A DNA stretch of 64,000 nucleotides from Pseudomonas plecoglossicida NBRC 103162 = DSM 15088 (GTDB lineage: Bacteria > Pseudomonadota > Gammaproteobacteria > Pseudomonadales > Pseudomonadaceae): assembly GCF_000730665.1 (NCBI RefSeq), contig NZ_BBIV01000014.1, positions 95,038 to 159,037 on the forward strand, in the 5' to 3' direction. Positions 34,969 to 43,487 of this stretch are shown in pieces; positions within the stretch are counted from its first letter, which is position 1; each line of letters begins with the position of its first letter. A program made the translations under genes and the position numbers. The notes beneath the pieces are model-generated. The model was not told the DNA's origin, ran no database searches, and saw nothing but the letters and a program-made list of their open reading frames with translations.

Positions 34969-36366
34969 TCAGAACGCGGGTAGTTGCACGCCTTGCTCGC
35001 GCATGGCGCTCAGGCGATACCGCAAGGCACGTGGCGTCATGCCCAGACTTTGCGCAGCCTTGCTTTTGTGCCCATCGAACTTGCGAATAGTGTCGAGGAC
35101 ATGTTGGTACTCAGCGCACTTGCCCGAAGCCCGCAACGCTGCCCTGCCGTCGAACGGCGCCGATCGCTCCGTAGGGGCCGCGCGCGCCCCTGCCGGCAAG
35201 CCCAGATCCTGAGCCTGGATAAACAACCCCTTGCGCATGACCAGCGCACGCTGCAGGGTGTTTTCCAGTTCGCGGACATTGCCCGGCCAGTCGTGCAATA
35301 ACAGCGCACGGCTAGCCGCGTCGGTCAACAGATCGTCAGCCTGTTCTTGAGGCGCATAACGGGCAATAAACCGCCTGCTCAACGGCAGGATATCGTCCGG
35401 GCGATCCCGCAACGGCGTAATGTGTAAAGGCAGCACGTCCAGGCGGAACATCAGATCGGCGCGAAACCTTCCTTCGGCTACTTCCAGTGTTAAATCCCGG
35501 TTAGTGGCTGCGATAACGCGGACATCCAGCTTGATCTGCTTGTGCCCACCCAGGCGCTCGACGCACTGCTCCTGCAGCACACGCAGTAACTTTGCCTGCA
35601 GGCCCAACGGCAGCTCGCCGATCTCATCGAGCAACAGCGTGCCGCCATTGGCCATTTCGAACTTACCCGACTGGGCACTGACCGCCCCTGTGAATGCGCC
35701 ACGCTCATGACCGAACAACAGTGACTCGAGCATTTGTTCGGGGATGGCTGCGCAATTGACAGCCACAAAAGGCGCTTTGTCTCCGGTGGCAAATTGATGG
35801 ATGTAACGCGCCATCATTTCCTTACCCGTGCCGGTTTCACCCGTAATCAGAATCGGCGCCCTGGTGACTGCCACGCGTTGCGCCATCGCCAGCAATCGAC
35901 GTCCGGCCTGGGAGCACGAGACAAAGCTTTCCTGGACGGCAACAGACGCCTCCTGACGCTTTAACAGGCCAGTGATTTGTGACTCGCTGAACGGTGCCAG
36001 CAGATAGTCCACACAACCATTGTCCAATAATGCGGCAGCACGACTTTGCTCGGCATATGCGACGATCGGAACCACACTGACATGCGGTACCCGGCCAATC
36101 AAAAGATCAGCTTGGAGGCGCAATGCATTATCGGAAAGTCGACTAACAAACAAAAACACCAACGCACCCTGAGCCAACAGCTTCGTATCAATTTGCGAGC
36201 ACGTGTCATAGCAAGCAATATGACAACACTGCGAACGAAGCGTGTCTACCAATAGGGCGTAACCACTATCATCGCCACTACCGACCACCACAACTGTCGA
36301 CGGCCCAGCAGGACTGCCAAGCGCTTCAGTGCGCGAATAATTAAAAGTCTGACCGACCGTTCTCAC
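34969..36366 (-). CDS. lafK: Sigma-54-dependent lateral flagellar regulator LafK
   Basis: This 465-residue activator has a receiver-like N-terminal region (about 20-135), an AAA+ sigma-54-interaction domain (about 150-380) and a C-terminal Fis-type HTH. Walker A is GETGTGKE (176-183), the sigma-54 contact loop GAFTGA (223-228), Walker B GGTLLLDEIGEL, then the arginine-finger region FRADLMFRLDVLPL and WPGNVRELENTLQRALV. The HTH is DGHKSKAAQSLGMTPRALRYRL. The receiver lacks a phospho-acceptor Asp (LVFLFVSRLS) and the conserved Lys-Pro (YLLAPFS). It therefore probably works without phosphorylation, as proposed for LafK and FleQ-type regulators. It heads the fliEFGHIJ run and likely drives the flgB and fliD promoters. 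Confidence 0.9.
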   Translation of the reverse strand: MRTVGQTFNYSRTEALGSPAGPSTVVVVGSGDDSGYALLVDTLRSQCCHIACYDTCSQIDTKLLAQGALVFLFVSRLSDNALRLQADLLIGRVPHVSVVPIVAYAEQSRAAALLDNGCVDYLLAPFSESQITGLLKRQEASVAVQESFVSCSQAGRRLLAMAQRVAVTRAPILITGETGTGKEMMARYIHQFATGDKAPFVAVNCAAIPEQMLESLLFGHERGAFTGAVSAQSGKFEMANGGTLLLDEIGELPLGLQAKLLRVLQEQCVERLGGHKQIKLDVRVIAATNRDLTLEVAEGRFRADLMFRLDVLPLHITPLRDRPDDILPLSRRFIARYAPQEQADDLLTDAASRALLLHDWPGNVRELENTLQRALVMRKGLFIQAQDLGLPAGARAAPTERSAPFDGRAALRASGKCAEYQHVLDTIRKFDGHKSKAAQSLGMTPRALRYRLSAMREQGVQLPAF

Positions 36367-36816
36367 CGTTTGTACCTGCCATATAGATAGTGCGGGCGAA
36401 ACTCGTCAACCGATAACGCGAGGACTGCCACCCTCGTTGCATAGGCGATATTGCTGACTCGTCGCGATGGGGTTCGCCGTCGTTGGCATGGGCATTCGGG
36501 CCACGTGAAACGGCACGACCTTGTGCGCAAGCAAACTCTAGAGGCAATGAGGAGTACCGGTAAAATCAGATACCGTCAAAAACGCGCAAACCCCTATGAA
36601 AGCGCAGCTTTGACAGCTTTTGATTTAACCTGGCCGCCGCCAACCCTTACACTTGGAATGCTCTCAAAGCGATGCCTCCGGCCCTTGCCGCACGCGAAAG
36701 GTCAAAGGTCTTGGTGCCAGTGACTCGTTATTCACCTATCCGAATCCGCTGCCCGTGTTACACGACCCGGTGTACAGGGACGCAACGCGGCGTCTACTAG
36801 GAAAACAGCATTTACC
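36367..36816. other. Divergent regulatory region between lafK and fliM
   Basis: These 450 bp hold the promoters of lafK-fliEFGHIJ (minus) and fliMNPQR-flhBA (plus). I found no GG-N10-GC sigma-54 site on either strand; CGGCACGACCTTGTGC at 36510-36525 has one base too many between GG and GC. TTGACA at 36610 has no good -10 partner. No gene was seen. Confidence 0.5.
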
Positions 36817-37656
36817 ATGATCGGTCACAAAAAAGTTCTGCACAGGGTGCCTGTAGAGCACCTCACATTTTTGAAGCCAGATAAGCTTGGTCGAAACTAC
36901 CATAAGGTACCAGAGCATATAAAATGGATGACAGGAAAGCACCCAAGAGCGATCACCGATTATGTGTTGAGCCATTACAGAATCAATGTAGACATGCGTG
37001 ACATCCGGATTCAGGAACACTTCACTGAACTACCTGAATGCCGCTACCGCTCCGCCATCGGTAACGTCGGTTTCAGCATTGAGCGCCCGTTACTGGCTGA
37101 ATTTCTGGAAAGTTACTACGGTGGCACCACCCTGCTTTTGCAAGATACCCCGCCTGTCAGTGCTTCGGAAAACCGGATGCGTGAGCGCCTGGGTGTCGAC
37201 ATTGCAAAGATCTGCGTACGCCTTCTGCTCAGCGGCACACCACTTGACGATTTCGACGCGTCCATCAGCGCTTACGAAGAAGTGCTCTGGAGCTATCGGA
37301 TCGAGTTTGTATGTTGCAGCCTGGCTACCGGAGCGGAGTCGTCCATTTACCTCTACCTGGACTCGCAGGTTGCGGATGAGTTGACCCGGCGACTGACCGA
37401 CGAACCTTCGACCCTAGCCAGTGATGGCGCTGGCCGGCGTATCACCCAATTGCCCGTGCAACTGGATTGCGTACTGGCCAGTACGCAGATGCCACTTTCT
37501 GACGTCCTTGCCCTGCAGCTTGGTGACATCCTGATGGCGCGTCTGCTGGATCGCTGTGAGGTGCACATCAAGCAACAAAAACTGTTCTACGGGGCCATCT
37601 CCGAAGATAACGGTGCCTTGTTTCTAACCTCCCTGGACAGCGTGAAAAACCAATGA
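36817..37656 (+). CDS. fliM: Flagellar motor switch protein FliM, lateral
   Basis: This 279-residue C-ring protein has the FliM middle domain (CheC-like: ELPECRYRSAIGNVGFSIERPLLAEFLESYYGG) and a C-terminal SpoA domain (ITQLPVQLDCVLASTQMPLSDVLALQLGDIL). It is shorter than polar FliM proteins, and the N-terminal CheY-binding motif (EIDALL-type) is absent: the protein starts MIGHKKVLHRVPVEHL. The ribosome binding site is weak (AGGAAAA, far upstream). It overlaps fliN by 4 bp and starts the export-gate operon. Confidence 0.88.
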   Translation: MIGHKKVLHRVPVEHLTFLKPDKLGRNYHKVPEHIKWMTGKHPRAITDYVLSHYRINVDMRDIRIQEHFTELPECRYRSAIGNVGFSIERPLLAEFLESYYGGTTLLLQDTPPVSASENRMRERLGVDIAKICVRLLLSGTPLDDFDASISAYEEVLWSYRIEFVCCSLATGAESSIYLYLDSQVADELTRRLTDEPSTLASDGAGRRITQLPVQLDCVLASTQMPLSDVLALQLGDILMARLLDRCEVHIKQQKLFYGAISEDNGALFLTSLDSVKNQ

Positions 37657-38024
37657 AATCCACCCTTTCCGATAGCGAACTCGACAACTTGTTTGATGAC
37701 TCCAACCTCGATCTGGAAGCCAGCATCAACGAAACCCTCTGTACACCACCGGCTGAGCCGCTGGCGCAGAAGGATTTGAAATTCTTCGGCAATATCCCCG
37801 TCAGCGTCACGCTGGAAGTGGCCTCCACAGAAATTTCTTTGCGCGAACTGATGGATGTCGGCACTAGCAGCGTCATCGCGCTCGACAAGCTGGCCGGGGC
37901 GCCACTTGATGTGAAGGTCAATGGTGCACCCTTCGGCAAGGCTGAGGTGGTGGTAGTGAATGGCAACTACGGCCTGCGAATCGTTGAGTTGAGCGGCTCC
38001 AACCTGAGCGACCTGGCCGGATGA
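37653..38024 (+). CDS. fliN: Flagellar motor switch protein FliN, lateral
   Basis: This 123-residue C-ring protein has an acidic N-terminus and a C-terminal SpoA domain: FFGNIPVSVTLEVASTEISLRELMDVGTSSVIALDKLAGAPLDVKVNGAPFGKAEVVVVNGNYGLRIV. That is the FliN hallmark. ATGA overlaps couple it to fliM and fliP. Confidence 0.93.
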   Translation: MKSTLSDSELDNLFDDSNLDLEASINETLCTPPAEPLAQKDLKFFGNIPVSVTLEVASTEISLRELMDVGTSSVIALDKLAGAPLDVKVNGAPFGKAEVVVVNGNYGLRIVELSGSNLSDLAG

Positions 38025-38788
38025 ACATCAAACGTTGGCCGATTGCTTGCGGCCTGATACTGAGTACTTGGCTTGCCCCGCAAGCGGCGTTCGCCGTCGG
38101 TGGGGATATTTCCCTGTTCAACCTCAACGACAGCGACAACGGCCAGGTACTGAGCATCAAGGTGCAGATCCTGATCTTGATGACATTGCTGGGGTTTCTA
38201 CCGGCAATGCTGATGATGATGACCAGTTTCACGCGCTTCATCATCGTTCTGGCTATTCTGCGCCAGGCCCTCGGACTGCAGCAAAGCCCGCCCAACCAAA
38301 TCCTGATTGGTATCGCGCTGTGCTTGACCATGCTGGTGATGCGACCGGTTTGGCAGGACATCTATCAGCATGCCTATGAACCGTTCCAGAACGACGAGAT
38401 CTCTATGGAGCAAAGCCTGCAGTTGGCCAAGAAGAGCCTGAGCGGGTTCATGCTCGCTCAAACCAACAAGGCTTCACTGGAGACGATGGTGGCCCTGGCT
38501 CATGAACACTTGCCGGAAAACCTTGAAGAACTGGATTTTTCCCTGTTGCTGCCCGCCTTCGTGCTCAGTGAGGTCAAGTCAGCATTCCAGCTGGGGTTCA
38601 TGATCTTCCTGCCGTTTCTGGTTATCGATCTGGTAGTCGCGAGCGTACTGATGGCGATGGGCATGATGATGCTCTCGCCGATGATGATTTCCTTGCCCTT
38701 CAAGTTGATGATTTTTGTCCTTGTCGACGGCTGGGCTTTGTTGATGGGCACCTTGGCTACCAGTATCCAGCCCTTCGGAGGTTCCTGA
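38021..38788 (+). CDS. fliP: Flagellar export gate protein FliP, lateral
   Basis: This 255-residue inner-membrane protein is the core of the export gate. It has a cleavable-looking signal (RWPIACGLILSTWLAPQAAFA) and family motifs ILILMTLLGFLPAMLMMMTSFTRFIIVLAILRQALG and PPNQILIGIALCLTMLVM. The last two TM helices hold FMIFLPFLVIDLVVASVLMAMGMMM. No fliO gene lies before it, as in other lateral loci. It overlaps fliQ by 1 bp. Confidence 0.94.
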   Translation: MNIKRWPIACGLILSTWLAPQAAFAVGGDISLFNLNDSDNGQVLSIKVQILILMTLLGFLPAMLMMMTSFTRFIIVLAILRQALGLQQSPPNQILIGIALCLTMLVMRPVWQDIYQHAYEPFQNDEISMEQSLQLAKKSLSGFMLAQTNKASLETMVALAHEHLPENLEELDFSLLLPAFVLSEVKSAFQLGFMIFLPFLVIDLVVASVLMAMGMMMLSPMMISLPFKLMIFVLVDGWALLMGTLATSIQPFGGS

Positions 38789-39060
38789 TGTTGACGCCGG
38801 AAGCCGCGGGGGACCTGGTGATCAATTCCATTCTAATCACAGTACTTATCGTCTGTGTACTGGTGGTGCCGAGCCTGCTGGGGGGGCTGCTGATCGGCGT
38901 GTTTCAAGCCGCGACCCAGATCAACGAACAAATGCTGAGCTTTTTACCGCGCTTGCTGATCACTCTCGGCATGTTGATGTTCAGCGGACACTGGATCATG
39001 CGAACCCTCAGCGATCTGTTCATCGAAAGTTTCATGCAAGCTGGGAAACTGGTGGGCTGA
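38788..39060 (+). CDS. fliQ: Flagellar export gate protein FliQ, lateral
   Basis: This 90-residue protein has two TM helices. Family sequence is VVPSLLGGLLIGVFQAATQINEQMLSFLPRLL, with the QA-x-TQI-x-E core. It assembles with FliP and FliR into the gate. It starts within the fliP stop (TGATG). Confidence 0.94.
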   Translation: MLTPEAAGDLVINSILITVLIVCVLVVPSLLGGLLIGVFQAATQINEQMLSFLPRLLITLGMLMFSGHWIMRTLSDLFIESFMQAGKLVG

Positions 39061-39064
39061 CGCC

Positions 39065-39865
39065 ATGAATGTAAATGTGCCCCTGATGCAGGCGGGCGAC
39101 TATCTGCATGCGCTACAAGGTTATTGGTGGCCTTTCTGCCGCCTGATGGCGGTCTTCAGCATGGCGCCCTTGTTCAATCACAAGGCGACACCCAATCAGA
39201 CCCGGATTCTGCTGGCGCTTGGAATCACTGCCGCCATTAGCGGAGCCCTCCCCAGCCCTCCCCTGATCGATCCCCTGTCGGCCAAAGGCCTGCTGACCGC
39301 ATTGGAGCAGGTCACCTTCGGCCTGGTGCTCGGCTTGTCGCTGCAACTGGTGTTCACTGTCTTTAGCGTGGTCGGCGAAGTGGTGTCTACGCAGATGGGC
39401 ATGAGCATGGCCCGCTATAACGATCCAGTTAACGGTGTCTCCTCGTCCTCGATCATCTATCAGCTCTACTTCGTCTCGCTGGCGCTGCTGTTCCTGTCCA
39501 TCGACGGCCACTTGCTTGTCGTCAGCGTACTGTACAAAAGTTTCATCCTCTGGCCCGTCGGCAGTGGCTTGAACTACCTGAGCTTCATGATCTTTGTGCA
39601 AGCCAGCGCCTGGGTCTTCAGCGCAGCCGTGCTGATGACCCTGCCGATGATTTTCTGCATGCTCCTGGTGCAGTTCTGCTTCGGCCTGCTCAACTGTATT
39701 TCGCCGGCAATGAACCTGTTTTCCCTTGGCTTCCCTAGCTCCATCCTGGTTGGTCTGTTGTGCGTCTATATGACCATCCCCAACCTGCCGGAGAACTACT
39801 TGCACCTGACCTGGGAATTGCTGGACAACATTCATCGCATGATGGACGCCCCGCATGTCCAATAA
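39065..39865 (+). CDS. fliR: Flagellar export gate protein FliR, lateral
   Basis: This 266-residue protein has about six TM segments. Motifs are FCRLMAVFSMAPLFNHKATPNQTRILLALGITA, GEVVSTQMGMSMARYNDPVNGVSSSSI and ALLFLSIDGHLLVVSVLYKSF, typical FliR. It overlaps flhB by 11 bp. Confidence 0.93.
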   Translation: MNVNVPLMQAGDYLHALQGYWWPFCRLMAVFSMAPLFNHKATPNQTRILLALGITAAISGALPSPPLIDPLSAKGLLTALEQVTFGLVLGLSLQLVFTVFSVVGEVVSTQMGMSMARYNDPVNGVSSSSIIYQLYFVSLALLFLSIDGHLLVVSVLYKSFILWPVGSGLNYLSFMIFVQASAWVFSAAVLMTLPMIFCMLLVQFCFGLLNCISPAMNLFSLGFPSSILVGLLCVYMTIPNLPENYLHLTWELLDNIHRMMDAPHVQ

Positions 39866-40985
39866 CAACGCAGAGGAAAAAACCGAAGGCGCATCAGAAC
39901 AGAAATTGCGCAAGAGTCGTGAGGATGGTCAGGTTTCCCGTTCCAAGGATCTGTCTACCGCCGTTTCCCTCCTGGCGACGCTATTAGTGCTCAAACTAAG
40001 CGTCACCTCACTCTACGGAGAACTACAGCGAAACTTCCGCCTATCGTTCTTGAATTTTCACACCAGCGAAATCTCCCAGGACGATCTGGCGTTGGTACTG
40101 ACTCACAACCTGGGGTTGTTTGTAAAAATACTGGCTCCCTTGCTGGTGGTCAATGTGATGGTAGTGCTGTTTTCGCTGGTACCCGGCGGCTGGCTATTTG
40201 TTGCTAAAAACTTCTACCCAAAATTCGAAAAGCTAAACCCGATCACCGGATTGGCGCGGATCGTCTCTGCGCAAAGCTGGACGGAACTGCTCAAATCCCT
40301 GGCCAAAGTTACCGTACTGCTTGGGGTGGCCTGCGTGTTAATCAGCGATGCCATTCCCCAGCTGATCGCGCTGCAACGCACCAACCTGACAACAACGATC
40401 GGCGCAGCCATGGCAATGTTGTTCAACACCATGCTGGCCCTGCTGGGCATGTTCGTTGTCTTTGCGGTAATCGATGTGCCCATTCAGAAATACTTCTTCC
40501 TCAAGAAACTACGTATGAGCAAACAGGAGCGTAAAGAGGAGCGAAAAAACCAGGAAGGCCGACCGGAAGTAAAGGCCCGGATCAAGCAGGTCCAGCGTCA
40601 GATGGCCCAACGTCAGATCGGTAAAGTCATCAAGACCGCCGACGCTATCATCGTTAACCCTCAGCATTATGCGGTGGCGCTGAGGTATGACACGCAAAAG
40701 GCCCAGGCCCCCTATGTCATCGCCAAGGGGGTGGATGAAATGGCCCTGTACATCCGCAAGATGGCGGTGGCCAACAAATTGGAAGTCATCGAGATACCAC
40801 CACTGGCGCGGGCGATCTATTTCACCACCCAAGTAAACCAGCAAATCCCGGCTCCGCTTTACACTGCCGTGGCAAATGTATTGACCTACGTTTTAAAACT
40901 CAAAGCCTACAGAAATGGCCTACGGGCCAAACCTGAGCAGCCGAAAAACCTCCCAATCCCCGAATGCATGGCGAACAAGGCGTAA
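39855..40985 (+). CDS. flhB: Flagellar export switch protein FlhB, lateral
   Basis: This 376-residue inner-membrane protein has four TM helices and a cytoplasmic C-terminal domain that switches substrate class with FliK. The start EEKTEGASEQKLRKSREDGQVSRSKDL is a FlhB hallmark. The autocleavage site reads NPQH (in IIVNPQHYAVALRYD) in place of NPTH; the Asn-Pro bond is kept, and Q at this position is not damaging by itself. Family sequence KRKEERKNQEGRPEVKARIK-like lies before it. Confidence 0.93.
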   Translation: MSNNNAEEKTEGASEQKLRKSREDGQVSRSKDLSTAVSLLATLLVLKLSVTSLYGELQRNFRLSFLNFHTSEISQDDLALVLTHNLGLFVKILAPLLVVNVMVVLFSLVPGGWLFVAKNFYPKFEKLNPITGLARIVSAQSWTELLKSLAKVTVLLGVACVLISDAIPQLIALQRTNLTTTIGAAMAMLFNTMLALLGMFVVFAVIDVPIQKYFFLKKLRMSKQERKEERKNQEGRPEVKARIKQVQRQMAQRQIGKVIKTADAIIVNPQHYAVALRYDTQKAQAPYVIAKGVDEMALYIRKMAVANKLEVIEIPPLARAIYFTTQVNQQIPAPLYTAVANVLTYVLKLKAYRNGLRAKPEQPKNLPIPECMANKA

Positions 40986-40987
40986 TC

Positions 40988-43084
40988 ATGAACGTACTGC
41001 ACAACCTCCTTCCAACCTTGCGAAGCGGACGGATCGGGATACCGGTCATCATCCTGTCGATTCTGGCAATGATCATACTGCCGTTGCCGCCGCTGCTGCT
41101 GGATATTCTGTTTACCTTCAACATTGCCATGGCCATTCTGGTACTCATGGTGAGTGTTTCATCGAAAAGTCCGCTGGATTTCTCGCTGTTCCCCACCATT
41201 ATCCTGATCACCACCTTATTGCGTCTGACCCTCAACGTGGCATCGACCCGCATTGTCCTGCTAGAGGGCCACACCGGTACCGGTGCGGCGGGTAAAGTCA
41301 TCGAGGCATTCGGCGAAGTGGTCATCGGTGGTAATTTTATCGTCGGTATGATCGTGTTCGTGATTTTGATGATCATCAACTTTATGGTTGTGACCAAAGG
41401 TGGTGAACGTATTTCGGAAGTCACTGCGCGCTTTACCCTCGACGCCCTGCCCGGCAAGCAAATGGCGATCGATGCCGACCTCAATGCCGGCTTGATAACC
41501 CAGGAACAAGCACAAAAGCGGCGTCAGGTCATCGCCAAGGAGGCGGATTTTTACGGCGCGATGGACGGCGCCTCCAAGTTCGTTCGAGGCGACGCGATTG
41601 CTGGCATCCTGATTCTGGGCATCAACCTGTTCGGTGGCTTTGCCATTGGCATGCTCGTCTACGAATTGCCTGCAGGCCTGGCTTTCCAACAGTTTGCCTT
41701 GCTGACCATCGGTGATGGTTTGGTCGCCCAGATTCCTGCCCTGCTGCTGTCGACCGCAGCGGCATTGATTGTCACGCGTATCAATGAGTCAACAGAAATA
41801 ACCACCCAGGTACGTCGTCAGTTGCTGGGGTCACCCAGCCTGCTGTACACCGTCGCAGGCATCCTGCTGGTACTGGGTATCGTCCCCGGCATGCCCCATG
41901 TCGCGTTTCTCTGTTTTGCCGCCACCGTGGCGTTTCTGGCGTGGTGCGTGATGCGCTTCCAGCCGCCCGCCGAGGCCATAGAACTTGAAGCTGTCGAGGC
42001 CCTTAGCGATGCCATGCAGCAAAAGCACGCTCAGAATCTGACTTGGGAAGACATACCCCAGGTCGAGCGGCTCTCGGTTTCACTTGGCTATAAACTAGTC
42101 GGCCTGGTAAATGAGGCCGCGGGCGCCCCCCTGACCCAACGGATACGTGGATTGCGCCAAAATCTCTCGCAGAGCCTGGGGTTCCTGCTGCCGGAAATTC
42201 AGATTCGCGACAACCTGAGACTCAAGCCAGCCCACTATTCGATTCACATCAATGGCGAGCACATCGAAGGCGCGGAACTCCACACAGAACGCCTTATGGC
42301 GATCCCTTCGGCCGAACTTTATGGTGAGGTGGACGGCATTCTGGGTATTGATCCTGCCTACAAAATGCCAGTGGTGTGGATTGAAACATCACAAAAAAGC
42401 CGGGCGCTGAACCTGGGCTACCAGATCATCGACTGCGCAGGCGTGATTGCCACGCATCTGAACAAAGTGATCCGCGATAACCTGATGGATATCTTCAAGC
42501 ACGATGACGTCGACCATCTGATGCAACGTCTGACAGAACTGGCTCCTAAACTGGCTGACAGCTTGAGAGGGCAGCTCACCTATACCCAACAGCATCGGGT
42601 ATATCGGCAATTGTTGCTGGAAAACATCTCACTTCGCGACATTGTGAGCGTCGCGACTGCAATGCTGGAAGGCAGTGAGAACACCAAGGACCCGATACTG
42701 CTGGCAGCAGATGTACGTTATGCACTACGACGCGGCATCGTCGGCAAACTCATCGGCGCACAGGAGGAGATCAACGTCTTCGTACTCAACAACGCGCTGG
42801 AAAATACATTACTGAGCGCCTTGAGCATCGCCCAGCAGGCCGGCGCTGTCAGTCTGGACAGCGTCCCTGTGGAACCTAACCTGCTCAACCAGCTTCAAAA
42901 CACAATGCCGGTCGTCAAAGAAAAGCTGCGCAAGGAGGGCCATCCCCCCGTGTTGACAGTGATGCCACAGCTGCGTCCGTTACTGGCACGCTACGCAAGA
43001 GTGTTCAGCCCTGGACTCCATGTGCTGTCACAAAACGAGATTCCGGAAAACGTCAGCGTGAACATCGTAGGGGCACTGGGTTAA
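40988..43084 (+). CDS. flhA: Flagellar export gate protein FlhA, lateral
   Basis: This 698-residue export protein has about eight TM helices (residues 20-330) and a large cytoplasmic domain that docks chaperone-substrate complexes. Motifs include PLDFSLFPTIILITTLLRLTLNVASTR, the FHIPEP-like VTKGGERISEVTARFTLDALPGKQMAIDADL, and LGINLFGGFAIGM. ATG 40988 starts 2 bp after flhB; an in-frame ATG at 40964 lies within flhB. It is the last gene of the flagellar locus. Confidence 0.94.
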   Translation: MNVLHNLLPTLRSGRIGIPVIILSILAMIILPLPPLLLDILFTFNIAMAILVLMVSVSSKSPLDFSLFPTIILITTLLRLTLNVASTRIVLLEGHTGTGAAGKVIEAFGEVVIGGNFIVGMIVFVILMIINFMVVTKGGERISEVTARFTLDALPGKQMAIDADLNAGLITQEQAQKRRQVIAKEADFYGAMDGASKFVRGDAIAGILILGINLFGGFAIGMLVYELPAGLAFQQFALLTIGDGLVAQIPALLLSTAAALIVTRINESTEITTQVRRQLLGSPSLLYTVAGILLVLGIVPGMPHVAFLCFAATVAFLAWCVMRFQPPAEAIELEAVEALSDAMQQKHAQNLTWEDIPQVERLSVSLGYKLVGLVNEAAGAPLTQRIRGLRQNLSQSLGFLLPEIQIRDNLRLKPAHYSIHINGEHIEGAELHTERLMAIPSAELYGEVDGILGIDPAYKMPVVWIETSQKSRALNLGYQIIDCAGVIATHLNKVIRDNLMDIFKHDDVDHLMQRLTELAPKLADSLRGQLTYTQQHRVYRQLLLENISLRDIVSVATAMLEGSENTKDPILLAADVRYALRRGIVGKLIGAQEEINVFVLNNALENTLLSALSIAQQAGAVSLDSVPVEPNLLNQLQNTMPVVKEKLRKEGHPPVLTVMPQLRPLLARYARVFSPGLHVLSQNEIPENVSVNIVGALG

Positions 43085-43126
43085 TTACAGTATCCAGGCA
43101 GGACGCCAAATTTCCCTCAAGGCTTA

Positions 43127-43432
43127 TCATCTTAGTTTGTCTGCGGCGGGCAGGACGAAGGTGATTTCATCCTGTGGAGTGAGCAGGACCAGGGTGAAGT
43201 CGCCCTGGTACCGCATGCGCCGCACGCTCATGCCCTCGAAACGGCCATAGACACCCCCGATGACGATGCCCTCCGCCAGGCGCGGCATGTCGGCGTAGAG
43301 GTTGCCGTGGAGCTGGGTGAACAGCGCAGCGAAATCGTCGCTGCGCATGTTAGCGCAGCGGAACATGAACTGCTTGCGGATTGTGCCGGCGGACACCGTG
43401 GCGAACACCTTGGGCTGGGACGGGACAGGCAC
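43127..43432 (-). CDS. Hypothetical protein between flhA and tssM
   Basis: This product of up to 101 residues is not recognised. Starting at GTG 43432, it has a 20-residue leader and then FRCANMRSDDFAALFTQLHG and IVIGGVYGRFEGMSVRRMRYQGDFTLVLLTP, a mixed alpha/beta pattern with no signal or TM. It follows tssM on the same strand by 55 bp, so it may be the last gene of that operon. An ATG at 43366 is another possible start. Codon use resembles the T6SS genes more than the flagellar ones. Function is unknown. Confidence 0.5.
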   Translation of the reverse strand: MPVPSQPKVFATVSAGTIRKQFMFRCANMRSDDFAALFTQLHGNLYADMPRLAEGIVIGGVYGRFEGMSVRRMRYQGDFTLVLLTPQDEITFVLPAADKLR

Positions 43433-43487
43433 GCTAGCAGGTGTGCATGACAGGGGCGTGACGAATTGGGCTAATACACGCTACGCC

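Noticed and set aside
36510..36525. CGGCACGACCTTGTGC as a sigma-54 promoter for fliM
   Set aside because: The GG to GC spacing is 11, not 10, and this spacing is strict for RpoN.
39113..39913. 266-codon minus-strand frame opposite fliR
   Set aside because: Shadow of fliR; Gln/His/Asp-rich nonsense.
39855..40985. NPQH in FlhB as a dead cleavage site
   Set aside because: The cleaved Asn-Pro bond is kept and the third position tolerates other residues, so loss of autocleavage is not implied.
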